This document shows positions 10,652 through 18,193 of a stretch of DNA of 52,297 nucleotides, one piece after another. Source of the DNA: Burkholderia sp. E7m39 (lineage in GTDB: Bacteria; Pseudomonadota; Gammaproteobacteria; Burkholderiales; Burkholderiaceae); NCBI GenBank assembly GCA_001319865.1, contig BBSL01000028.1:1-52297 (forward strand), in the 5' to 3' direction. Each line of letters begins with the position of its first letter. Within the stretch, counting starts at the first letter, position 1. The translations under genes were made by a program, and so were the position numbers. A model generated the notes under the pieces. That model ran no database searches, was not told the DNA's origin, and saw nothing but the letters and a program-made list of their open reading frames with translations.

Positions 10652-11059
10652 ATGGATGCCCCGATGACCCAGACTCTCCACCTTCCACAAAAGCCTTGCG
10701 CGCTGCGCGTCGTCCCGCAACCTTCCGATGCGAACATGCACGGCGACGTGTTCGGCGGCTGGATCATGGCGCAGGTCGATATCGCCGGCTCGATTCCGGC
10801 GAGCCGCCGCGCGAACGGCCGCGTCGCGACGATCGCGGTCAATTCGTTCGTGTTCAAGCAGCCGGTGTTCGTCGGCGATCTGCTGAGCTTTTATGCCGAT
10901 ATCGTGAAGACGGGCAACACGTCGGTGACGGTCGCCGTCGAGGTCTACGCGCAGCGCATGAGCCTCGCGGAAGAAACGGTGAAGGTGACGGAAGCGACCC
11001 TCACCTATGTCGCGACGGACAGCGATCGCCGCCCGCGCGCGTTGCCGGAACTCGAATGA
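10652..11059 (+). CDS. yciA: YciA-type acyl-CoA thioesterase
   Basis: This is a single hot-dog-fold thioesterase of 135 residues that hydrolyses acyl-CoA to free acid and CoA. The motif NMHGDVFGGWIMAQVD (near residues 29-44) contains the conserved catalytic Asp region of the YciA/ACOT family, and VAVNSFVFK-like strands follow. The start ATG 10652 gives MDAPMTQTLHLPQ; a second ATG four codons on is an alternative. A possible -10 (TACAAT, 10525-10530) lies about 120 bases upstream. The gene is alone on its strand and ends just before a strong hairpin shared with the convergent GGDEF/EAL gene. Confidence 0.9.
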   Translation: MDAPMTQTLHLPQKPCALRVVPQPSDANMHGDVFGGWIMAQVDIAGSIPASRRANGRVATIAVNSFVFKQPVFVGDLLSFYADIVKTGNTSVTVAVEVYAQRMSLAEETVKVTEATLTYVATDSDRRPRALPELE

Positions 11060-11070
11060 ACGTACCGTGA

Positions 11071-11103
11071 ATGACGACGCGCCGGCGCGGGGCGCATCGT
11101 CAT
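11071..11103. terminator. Hairpin between convergent yciA and the GGDEF/EAL gene
   Basis: Arms of 13 bases (ATGACGACGCGCC at 11071-11083 and GGCGCATCGTCAT at 11091-11103) pair with one mismatch around a 7-base loop. It sits between the stops of two convergent genes, fitting a bidirectional transcription end. There is no flanking T-run, so intrinsic termination is not certain. The right end lies 8 bases before the stop of the minus-strand gene. Confidence 0.55.
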
Positions 11104-11110
11104 CAGCATC

Positions 11111-14100
11111 TCAGGCGTCGGCCGCCACTGCGTTCTCCGCCGCGTTTTCCACATTCCGCTGCAGCATGCCGGGAATCGCATCGTGCGGCATCGGCTTCGC
11201 GAAGAAGTAACCCTGCATTTCGTCGCACGCGCGCTCCTTCAGGAAGTCCAGCTGCGTCGACGTCTCCACGCCTTCCGCGATCACCTGCAGATTCAGCGAG
11301 TGCGCGAGCGCGATGATCGCCGACGTGATCGTCTCGTCGTCCGACGATTCGCCGATATCCGACACGAACGACCTGTCGATCTTCAGCCGGTCCACCGGGA
11401 AGCGCTTCAGGTAACTGAGGCTCGAATAGCCTGTGCCGAAGTCGTCGATGGCCAGACCGATGCCGAGCGCGTGCAGCTCGTTGAGCATCGACACGGCCTC
11501 TTCCGCGTTGCGCATGATGGTGCTCTCGGTCAGTTCGAGCTCGAGGTATTGCGGATCGAGCCCCGTCTCTTCGAGCACCTGCATCACGAGCTTGGCGATG
11601 TCGCGCTGCTGGAACTGCCGCGCCGACAGGTTCACCGACACGCGCGCAGGCGGCAGCCCTTCGTCCTGCCACGCCTTGTTCTGGCGGCACGCTTCGCGCA
11701 GCACCCATTCCGATAGCGGCCCGATCAGCCCGCTTTCCTCGGCGACGGGAATGAACTGCGAAGGCGGAATCAGTCCCACTTCCGGGTCGCGCCAGCGCAC
11801 GAGCGCTTCCATGCCGACCACCTGGCCCGTTTCGATATCGACCTGCGGCTGATAGTGCAGCAGGAACTCGTTGTCGCGCAGCGCGCGGCGCAGGCGCCGC
11901 TCCAGGTTCAGGCGCGCGCCAGCCGATACGTTCATCTCCGGCTGATAGAACTGGAACGTGTTGCGGCCCATGTCCTTCGCGCGATACATCGCGAGATCGG
12001 CCTTCTTCATCAGCGTTTCGGCGTCGTCGCCGTCCTGCGGGAAGAGGCTCGCGCCCATGCTGCAACCCACGTACAACTCGGTGCCGTCGAGCCACACCGG
12101 TTCCGAAATCGACGCGCGCACGCGCTCCATCCACGCGATCAGCGACTGCTCGTCGACGGTATCCGTCATCACGATCACGAACTCGTCGCCGCCGTGACGC
12201 GCCACCGTATCGCTTGCGCGCGCGCAACGCGACAGCCGGTCCGCGACCACCGACAGCAGCCGGTCGCCGACGCTGTGCCCGAGGCTGTCGTTGACGTTCT
12301 TGAAGCCGTCGAGATCGATGAACACGACGGCGACGCCCTTGTGATTGCGCTGCGAAATCATCAGCGCGTGCTGCAGACGGTCGCGCAGCAGATTGCGGTT
12401 GGGCAGGCGCGTGAGGCTGTCGTAGTTCGCCTGATATTCGAGCTGCTCCTGATAGCGGATCAGCGCCGTCACGTCGTTGATGACGGCGATGTGATGCGTG
12501 GTCTGACCGTCGGCGTCGGGCACGGGCGCGATATACAGCTGGTTCCAGAACAGCGCGCCGTCCTTGCGATAGTTGCGCAGCACCGCGCTCACTTCGCGGT
12601 TCGCGGCGAGCGCCTGACGGATCGCCGCGATGCCTTCCTGATCGCGGTCGTCGCGCTGCAACAGGCGGCAGTCCTGGCCGATCACTTCCTGCGGATCGTA
12701 GCCCGTGATGCGCTTGAATGCCGGATTCACATACTCGATCAGATTGCCGTCCTTCGACGGCCCCGTAATCAGGATCGCGTTCACGCTCGCGTCGAGCGCG
12801 CGGCTTTGCAGACGCAGCGCGAGATCCGCGCGCTTGCGCTCGGTGATGTCGGTGTACGAGCCGAGCACGCCGATCACGCGGCCGTCGCCGTCGGTGAACG
12901 GCAGCTTGCTCGTCACCGTCGTGCGATGCACGCCGTCGATCACCATATCCACTTCGAAGTTCATCTTCGGCACACCCGAGTGCATCACCTCGCGATCGTG
13001 CCGATGCAGTTCTTCGGCGAACGCGCGCCACGGCATGTCCTCGTCGCGTTTGCCGATCACCTGCTCCGGGTAAGCCAGGCCCGCATCGCGCGCGAAGGCC
13101 ATGTTGCAGCCGAGATAACGCAGCTCCTTGTCCTTCCAGAAAATGCGCTGCGGGATGTTGTCGATCACCGTTTCGAGCATCTGGTTCGAACGCTGCGCCT
13201 CGGCTTCGGCGTTGATCTGCTCGGTGACGTCGTCGGCGAGCACGAAGAGCGCCGGACGGCCCATGAACGTCATCGCGTGATAGGAAATGTCGGCGCTGAT
13301 CTGCGTGCCGTCCTTGCGCTTGTGATGCCAGATGCCCGCCATCGTGCGCGGACCGCCCGGCGTCGCGTCGCTACGGAGCAGGTGCGTTTCGAGACGCCCG
13401 ACTTCTGCGTGCGGACGAATCGCACGCACCGTCATCGCCAGAAACTCGCTCTCCGAGTAACCGTATTGCTGGATCGCGGCCGCGTTGACGGCCATGAAGC
13501 GCAGCGTTTCGCGGTCGAAGATGTACATCGGCACGGGATGCTGCTCGAACAGGCCGCGAAAGCGCTCGTCGTTACGATGCAGCGCCCGCGCGATGCGCAG
13601 CTTCTCGCGCGCAACGTTTTCGCGCGCGCCGAACGTGTAAATCAGCAGCGCGCTGCCCGTGAGCATCGTCACGATCAGGAACAACATCGCGTACTGCGAA
13701 TCGCGCGTGGACCGTTCGAGCATGGCCTTCAGCGCGAGGTCTTCCTGTTCGCGCAGCTTTTCGGTGCGCGCTTCGAGCCGGTCGACTTCCATGCCCAGAC
13801 GCGTGTAGGTCTGGGCCGCCCAGACGCGCGAGCCGTCCTGCTCGGGCGCCGTGGTTCTCGCGAGCGCAATGGCGATGTCCTGCTGCAGCCGGTCGCCGTC
13901 GGACGTGATCTGCGCCAGCGAGGCGCCGATCTGCGGCTGGCTCGCGAGCTGTTCGCGCAGCGCCTTTTCGAGCTTCGCCAGTTGCGCGGCCATGCGCGGC
14001 GCGGCATCCGCGCGCGCCGGCTCTCCCGCCGACTCGTAGCGCCCGAGCACGGCGAGGCCGTCCTCGAGTGTCGCGCGCCAGGCTTCGAGATTCTGGCGAA

Positions 14101-14239
14101 TGGCTGTCGAGCGGACGGTGCGCGCGTCGGCGTCGCGCTGTCCGCAAATCTGCGTCCAGGCGACGAAGGCGTTCGCGCCGACAGCCGCGACGACCACAGC
14201 CAGATTGATCAGCAGGCGCTTCGATAGAAAAGAAATCAT
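11111..14239 (-). CDS. Membrane PAS-GGDEF-EAL cyclic-di-GMP signalling protein
   Basis: The 1042-residue protein has two membrane segments (about residues 9-27 and 183-205) bracketing a periplasmic helical sensor region. Three PAS domains follow (roughly 222-345, 355-470, 475-595), then GGDEF (about 600-765) and EAL (about 780-1030). The catalytic GGDEF is intact (RHGGDEFVIVM near 680) and the phosphodiesterase motif is intact (MEALVRW near 810, with NLSARQF and DDFGTGYSS later). It could therefore make and degrade cyclic di-GMP; which activity dominates cannot be told. The PAS2-PAS3 pieces carry the ITERKRAD and VNPAFKRITGY signatures. It is monocistronic, with no clear regulator beside it. 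The periplasmic signal is unknown. Confidence 0.92.
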   Translation of the reverse strand: MISFLSKRLLINLAVVVAAVGANAFVAWTQICGQRDADARTVRSTAIRQNLEAWRATLEDGLAVLGRYESAGEPARADAAPRMAAQLAKLEKALREQLASQPQIGASLAQITSDGDRLQQDIAIALARTTAPEQDGSRVWAAQTYTRLGMEVDRLEARTEKLREQEDLALKAMLERSTRDSQYAMLFLIVTMLTGSALLIYTFGARENVAREKLRIARALHRNDERFRGLFEQHPVPMYIFDRETLRFMAVNAAAIQQYGYSESEFLAMTVRAIRPHAEVGRLETHLLRSDATPGGPRTMAGIWHHKRKDGTQISADISYHAMTFMGRPALFVLADDVTEQINAEAEAQRSNQMLETVIDNIPQRIFWKDKELRYLGCNMAFARDAGLAYPEQVIGKRDEDMPWRAFAEELHRHDREVMHSGVPKMNFEVDMVIDGVHRTTVTSKLPFTDGDGRVIGVLGSYTDITERKRADLALRLQSRALDASVNAILITGPSKDGNLIEYVNPAFKRITGYDPQEVIGQDCRLLQRDDRDQEGIAAIRQALAANREVSAVLRNYRKDGALFWNQLYIAPVPDADGQTTHHIAVINDVTALIRYQEQLEYQANYDSLTRLPNRNLLRDRLQHALMISQRNHKGVAVVFIDLDGFKNVNDSLGHSVGDRLLSVVADRLSRCARASDTVARHGGDEFVIVMTDTVDEQSLIAWMERVRASISEPVWLDGTELYVGCSMGASLFPQDGDDAETLMKKADLAMYRAKDMGRNTFQFYQPEMNVSAGARLNLERRLRRALRDNEFLLHYQPQVDIETGQVVGMEALVRWRDPEVGLIPPSQFIPVAEESGLIGPLSEWVLREACRQNKAWQDEGLPPARVSVNLSARQFQQRDIAKLVMQVLEETGLDPQYLELELTESTIMRNAEEAVSMLNELHALGIGLAIDDFGTGYSSLSYLKRFPVDRLKIDRSFVSDIGESSDDETITSAIIALAHSLNLQVIAEGVETSTQLDFLKERACDEMQGYFFAKPMPHDAIPGMLQRNVENAAENAVAADA

Positions 14240-14409
14240 AGGTTCCGAACGACGTTCGATCCTGCGGGCGGTATGCCGCTCATGGCGGCACCCACGGGCA
14301 ACACGGACGAATGAGGCCAGGCCGCGCGCAGCGCTTTACGCGCTAACCTGTGGATAACGGCAGCGTTCGGAAGAGATTGAGGGCAAACGCGAAAAATCTT
14401 GCGCCGGAC

Positions 14410-14886
14410 TTAGCCGGCGAGGCCGAATTCCTTCATTGCCGGCACGAAATCGTGGTTGCTTTCCCGCTTGCGCGCCAGTTTGGCGAGCACGTACCGCTGA
14501 AACGGGTTGAGCCGCGCCCACTGCTCAGCGCCCGGCGGGTTGAGGTTCGCGAGCTGCGCCTGGTGCAGGACGGTTTCCGGCACGGCTGCAACGTCCCGCC
14601 ATGCCGGGTTATCCTCGGGTGTGAACCATTCGGGCTCGACGTTCGCGTGGGTCCGCATCATCTCGAAGAGGGCATGATCGAAGTTCGGCTCGATCGCCGT
14701 GTCGTCCTCGACGGGGAAGCGTGCCAGCAAGGCGCGGTCTTCGTGCGGCAGCATTTGCCATTGCGCGAGCGAAATCCGCAGACCGAAGCGATCCAGATTG
14801 AATCGGACGACCATCGGTATAAATTTCAGATTCTCCGACGATTCGATCTCGAAGTTGAACAGCAGGGGCGCATCATTGAGTCCCAT
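14410..14886 (-). CDS. Nitrate-reductase-associated protein family
   Basis: This is a 158-residue soluble protein with no signal peptide or membrane segment. The sequence FNFEIESSENLKFIPMVVRF at the N terminus, LPHEDRALLARFPVE, and the C-terminal RYVLAKLARKRESNHDF match what I know of the small family named nitrate reductase associated protein, found near nitrate assimilation or molybdoenzyme genes. Its biochemical role is not established. The start ATG 14886 is preceded by AGAGGAA. It diverges from fdhD, which serves molybdenum-containing formate dehydrogenases, with 115 bases between the two start codons. No nitrate reductase genes are in the window, so the assignment rests on sequence recall. 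Confidence 0.75.
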   Translation of the reverse strand: MGLNDAPLLFNFEIESSENLKFIPMVVRFNLDRFGLRISLAQWQMLPHEDRALLARFPVEDDTAIEPNFDHALFEMMRTHANVEPEWFTPEDNPAWRDVAAVPETVLHQAQLANLNPPGAEQWARLNPFQRYVLAKLARKRESNHDFVPAMKEFGLAG

Positions 14887-15001
14887 GGCAGATTCCTCTT
14901 ATTTGGCGGCCAACGCGCGATGCCGGTCTGAGGTATTTTAGAACCTTATTCGCGCCGCGACGGACGTGCTGCCGGCGCGAAGGATGCACAGGAGTGAGCA
15001 G

Positions 15002-15823
15002 GTGAACGAACTGGAAACGGGCGAACAGCCGGGCATCGTCGAGCAGGCGGTACAGCGGCACCGGGGCGGCAAGGTCGAAAGCGTCGCCGATCATGTGGGC
15101 CAGGAATGGCCCGTCGCGCTCGTCTTCAACGGCATTTCGCACGCGGTGATGATGTGCACGCCGCGCGAGCTGGAAGAGTTTGCGGTCGGCTTCGCGATTT
15201 CGGAAGGGATCGTCGAACGCGGCGCGCACATTCAGGACATCGAGGTCGAATTCCGCGACGGCGAATTGCCGCACGCGCAAGTGCAGTTGACCGTCGTGCA
15301 ACAGGCGTTCGTCGCGCTGAAGGAAAAGCGCCGCGCGCTGTCGGGGCGCACCGGCTGCGGCGTGTGCGGAATCGAGAGCATCGATCTGCTCGACCTCGCG
15401 CCCGAGCGCGTCGAGGACACGGGCTTTCTACAGCGGCTCGCACCCGACGCCATTGCGCGCGCGGCGAAGGAACTGCCCGCGCACCAGGCGCTCACGAAGA
15501 TGACGGGCGGCCTGCACGCGGCCGCGTGGTGCGACGCGACGGGCGCGATCCGCTACGCGTTCGAGGACGTGGGGCGCCACAACGCGCTCGACAAGCTGAT
15601 CGGCCGCCTCGTGCTCGACCGTGTGGATACCAAAGAAGGCTTCGTGTTCCTGTCGAGCCGCGCAAGCTACGAATTGGTGCGCAAGGCCGCGCGCGTCGAC
15701 ATTCCAATGGTCGCGACGATTTCCGCGCCCTCTTCGCTCGCGATCACGATTGCGCGAGAAGCGGGCGTGCGGCTCGTGAGCTTCTGCCGCGAATCGAGCT
15801 ACGTCGATTACGGCACCGTCTGA
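15002..15823 (+). CDS. fdhD: Formate dehydrogenase accessory sulfurtransferase
   Basis: FdhD carries sulfur from the IscS cysteine desulfurase to the molybdenum bis-MGD cofactor, which formate dehydrogenase needs for activity. The key cysteines are in GRTGCGVCGIES, at residues 119 and 122 counted from GTG 15002. I prefer that start because GGAG at 14991-14994 is correctly spaced; ATG 14984 and GTG 14966 in the same frame are alternatives. Other family segments are MCTPRELEEFAVGFAISEGI, FEDVGRHNALDKLIG and FLSSRASYELVRKAA. The protein is about 273 residues, normal for FdhD. It diverges from the nitrate-reductase-associated gene. The formate dehydrogenase it serves is elsewhere. Confidence 0.95.
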   Translation: MNELETGEQPGIVEQAVQRHRGGKVESVADHVGQEWPVALVFNGISHAVMMCTPRELEEFAVGFAISEGIVERGAHIQDIEVEFRDGELPHAQVQLTVVQQAFVALKEKRRALSGRTGCGVCGIESIDLLDLAPERVEDTGFLQRLAPDAIARAAKELPAHQALTKMTGGLHAAAWCDATGAIRYAFEDVGRHNALDKLIGRLVLDRVDTKEGFVFLSSRASYELVRKAARVDIPMVATISAPSSLAITIAREAGVRLVSFCRESSYVDYGTV

Positions 15824-15842
15824 CTGAGGGCGCCGTCCCGGG

Positions 15843-15858
15843 GCCCGCCGCGGCGGGC
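15843..15858. terminator. GC-rich hairpin between convergent fdhD and crotonase genes
   Basis: GCCCGCC and GGCGGGC (7-bp arms) face each other across 2 bases, 20 bases after the fdhD stop. On the plus strand a mildly T-rich stretch (TCGTCTGTCTC) follows. It fits a weak terminator for fdhD and possibly for the opposite operon. Confidence 0.45.
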
Positions 15859-15867
15859 TCGTCTGTC

Positions 15868-16632
15868 TCAGCTGAACTGACGGAAGTCCGGCTTGCGCTT
15901 CTCGAAGAATGCCTTGAACGCTTCCTTCGCTTCCGGCGCGAGCAGCATTTTGGCGAAATGCACGGCTTCGTCGGTCATCTGCGTTTGCAGCTCGTGCTGC
16001 GCGGCGCGCTTCATCAACTGCTTCGTCACACGCAGCGAGGACGCCGGCAACGCGGCCAGCTTCTGCGCCTGCTGCAGCGCGAACGCGTCGACTTCGGCGG
16101 CGGGCAGCAGCCGGTTCACGAAGCCCATGCGCTGTGCTTCTTTTGCATCGAACGATTCGCCGAGCAGCAGCTTTTCCGCCGCCGCCTGATAGCCGGCCAC
16201 GCGCGGCAGCAGCAGCGACGACGCCGCTTCCGGGCACAACCCCAATTGCGAGAACGGCAGCGAAAAGATGGCGTTATCGGCGGCGTAGACGAGGTCGCAG
16301 TGCAGCAGCAGCGTCGTGCCGATGCCGACGGCCGCGCCCGCCACCGACGCCACCAGCGGCTTGTCCGCCGAACTGATCGCGCGCAGGAACTGGAACACGG
16401 GTGCGTTTTCGCCGACGGGCGGCTGCTTCATGAAGTCTTCGAGATCGTTGCCAGCGCTGAAGATGCCTGCGCTGCCGCGGATCAGGATGGCTCGCACCGA
16501 GGCGTCGTTTTGCGCTTCGACCAGCGCGTCGGCCATCGTCTGGTACATCGCGGCCGTGATCGCGTTCTTCCTGTCGGGGCGGTTGAAGGCGATGGTGAGC
16601 ACGTCTTGCGTGCGGGTGATCTCGATGTCCAT
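15868..16632 (-). CDS. Crotonase-fold enoyl-CoA isomerase/hydratase
   Basis: This is a 254-residue crotonase-superfamily protein starting at ATG 16632 (MDIEITRTQDVLTIAFNRPD). The frame stays open upstream, but that part reads through a repeat block and is not protein-like. The oxyanion-hole segments are present (SAGNDLEDF; VAGAAVGIGTTLLLHCD). The two glutamates of classical enoyl-CoA hydratase are not seen: GIGTT replaces GGGCE and LPFSQLGL replaces the PE segment. Instead there is CPEAASSLLLPR, resembling the catalytic-Glu segment of delta3,delta2-enoyl-CoA isomerases. I infer a role in unsaturated fatty acid degradation. It is the last gene of the beta-oxidation run, separated from the thiolase by 338 bases of repeats. 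Confidence 0.8.
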   Translation of the reverse strand: MDIEITRTQDVLTIAFNRPDRKNAITAAMYQTMADALVEAQNDASVRAILIRGSAGIFSAGNDLEDFMKQPPVGENAPVFQFLRAISSADKPLVASVAGAAVGIGTTLLLHCDLVYAADNAIFSLPFSQLGLCPEAASSLLLPRVAGYQAAAEKLLLGESFDAKEAQRMGFVNRLLPAAEVDAFALQQAQKLAALPASSLRVTKQLMKRAAQHELQTQMTDEAVHFAKMLLAPEAKEAFKAFFEKRKPDFRQFS

Positions 16633-16682
16633 GGTGCGTCTCCTTTGTTTCGTCTTTGCCTTCGCGGTGCGCGATCTTGCCT

Positions 16683-16763
16683 TTTTGCTGGCATCCGCGA
16701 TGCCGTGTTTGCTGCGTTTGCGTTGGCCCTTTTGCTGGCATCCGCGATGCCGTGTTTGCTGCG
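16683..16763. repeat. Direct repeat, two 34-base copies 47 bases apart
   Basis: An identical 34-base sequence occurs at 16683-16716 and 16730-16763. It begins TTTTGCTGGCATCCGCG and ends GTTTGCTGCG. A third, diverged start of the unit (TTTTCGCTGGCATCCGCG) follows at 16773-16790. The block fills most of the 338-base gap (16633-16970) between the thiolase and crotonase genes. I see no gene there. Confidence 0.85.
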
Positions 16764-16884
16764 CAGGCCGTTTTTTCGCTGGCATCCGCGTAACGCCTTC
16801 GCGGATGCCAGCGAAAAGGGCGAGCACACAACTCCAGCATGCGCAGCAAAACACCGCCAGCAAAAAAACGGCCTGTGCAGCAAA
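16755..16884. repeat. Imperfect 28-base inverted repeat enclosing a hairpin
   Basis: TTTGCTGCGCAGGCCG, followed by a T-run and CGCTGG (16755-16782), is repeated in inverse orientation at 16857-16884 with three differences. The inner perfect hairpin (16773-16817) partly overlaps the left arm. Together with the direct repeats this makes a composite palindromic block. Confidence 0.75.
16773..16817. repeat. Perfect 18-bp hairpin inside the repeat block
   Basis: TTTTCGCTGGCATCCGCG at 16773-16790 pairs perfectly with 16800-16817 around a 9-base loop. The long stem lies in the untranslated gap between two operon genes on the minus strand. The T-run is part of the stem rather than after it, so this is not a textbook terminator. 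It could attenuate transcription or protect the upstream message. Confidence 0.85.
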
Positions 16885-16970
16885 CCCCACCTCGCGGAAT
16901 TGCGAACAAAAGCCCAACGCGAACCGCCGCAAAAAAGCTCAGCGGCCCGCAAGCAAAACCCCCAACGCGA

Positions 16971-18170
16971 TCAACACCGCTCCAGAATCCCAGCGGCACC
17001 CATGCCCGTCCCCACACACATGGTCACCATCCCGTACTTCAAATTCCGGCGACGCAGACCATGCACCACGGTAGCAGCGCGAATCGCGCCCGTCGCGCCG
17101 AGCGGATGACCGAGCGCGATCGCGCCACCCATCGGATTCACCTTCGATACATCCAGCCCCAGATCATTGATCACAGCCAGCGATTGCGCCGCGAACGCCT
17201 CGTTGAGTTCGATCCAGTCGATGTCGTCCTGCTTCAGCCCCGCTGCCTTCAGCGCGGCCGGAATCGCTTCCTTCGGACCGATGCCCATGATCTCCGGCGG
17301 CACGCCGCGCACGGCGAAGCTCACGAAACGCGCCAGCGGCGTCAGGTTGAACTGCTTCAGGATCTTTTCCGACACCACGATCAACGCGCCCGCGCCGTCC
17401 GACGTCTGCGAGCTGTTACCCGCCGTCACCGAACCCTTGTTCGCGAACACGGTGCGCAACTTCGCGAGACCTTCGATCGACGTATCGGCGCGCGGGCCTT
17501 CGTCCAGCCGCACTTCGCGCGTCTTGACCTTCACTTCGCCCGTCGCGAGATCAGGGAAACGCTCCGTGATCGTGTACGCGGCGATTTCGTCGTTGAATTC
17601 GCCCGCTTCCTGCGCGGCAATCGCCTTGCGGTGCGATTCGACCGAGAACAGGTCCTGCTGCTCGCGGCTCACCTTCCAGCGCTCCGCGACTTTCTCCGCC
17701 GTCAAACCCATACCGTAGGCGATGCCCACATCTTCATTGCGATCGAAGATGTGCGGCGACAGCGACGGCTTGTTGCCCATCATCGGCACCATGCTCATCG
17801 ATTCGCAGCCGCCCGCGATCATCACGTCCGATTCGCCGACGCGAATGCGGTCCGCCGCCATCGCCAGCGCCGTCACGCCCGATGCGCAAAAGCGGTTCAC
17901 CGTCACGCCGCCGACGCTGCTCGGCAAACCGGCGAGCAGCGCGCCCATGCGCGCGACGTTCAGACCCTGCTCCGCTTCGGGAATCGCGCAGCCGATGATG
18001 GCGTCTTCGATCAGCGACGTATCCAGCCCCGGCACCTCCGCGACAGCCGATTTGATCGCGTGCACCAGCAGTTCGTCCGGGCGCGTGTTCCTGAACATGC
18101 CGCGCGGCGCCTTGCCGATCGGCGTGCGGCTCGCGGCGACGATGTATGCGTCCTGCAATTGCTTGCTCAT
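16971..18170 (-). CDS. Acetyl-CoA C-acyltransferase (thiolase)
   Basis: This thiolase releases acetyl-CoA from 3-ketoacyl-CoA in the last step of each beta-oxidation round. The start is ATG 18170 (MSKQLQDAYIVAASRTPIGK), giving 399 residues, normal length. The nucleophilic Cys is in VNRFCASGVTALAMA near residue 90. The NEAFAAQ motif, the histidine in GHPLGATGA and the second Cys in MCVGTGMG are all present. The stop of the upstream hydroxyacyl-CoA dehydrogenase gene is only 23 bases away, so the two are translationally close, as is usual for alpha/beta-type beta-oxidation pairs. It is FadA/FadI-like; chain-length preference cannot be read. Confidence 0.93.
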   Translation of the reverse strand: MSKQLQDAYIVAASRTPIGKAPRGMFRNTRPDELLVHAIKSAVAEVPGLDTSLIEDAIIGCAIPEAEQGLNVARMGALLAGLPSSVGGVTVNRFCASGVTALAMAADRIRVGESDVMIAGGCESMSMVPMMGNKPSLSPHIFDRNEDVGIAYGMGLTAEKVAERWKVSREQQDLFSVESHRKAIAAQEAGEFNDEIAAYTITERFPDLATGEVKVKTREVRLDEGPRADTSIEGLAKLRTVFANKGSVTAGNSSQTSDGAGALIVVSEKILKQFNLTPLARFVSFAVRGVPPEIMGIGPKEAIPAALKAAGLKQDDIDWIELNEAFAAQSLAVINDLGLDVSKVNPMGGAIALGHPLGATGAIRAATVVHGLRRRNLKYGMVTMCVGTGMGAAGILERC

Positions 18171-18193
18171 TTGAAGTCCTTTCTGATCAATCG

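Noticed and set aside
16633..16932. Upstream extension of the crotonase frame
   Set aside because: It reads through the palindromic repeat block, giving repeated junk residues; ATG 16632 begins the family domain.
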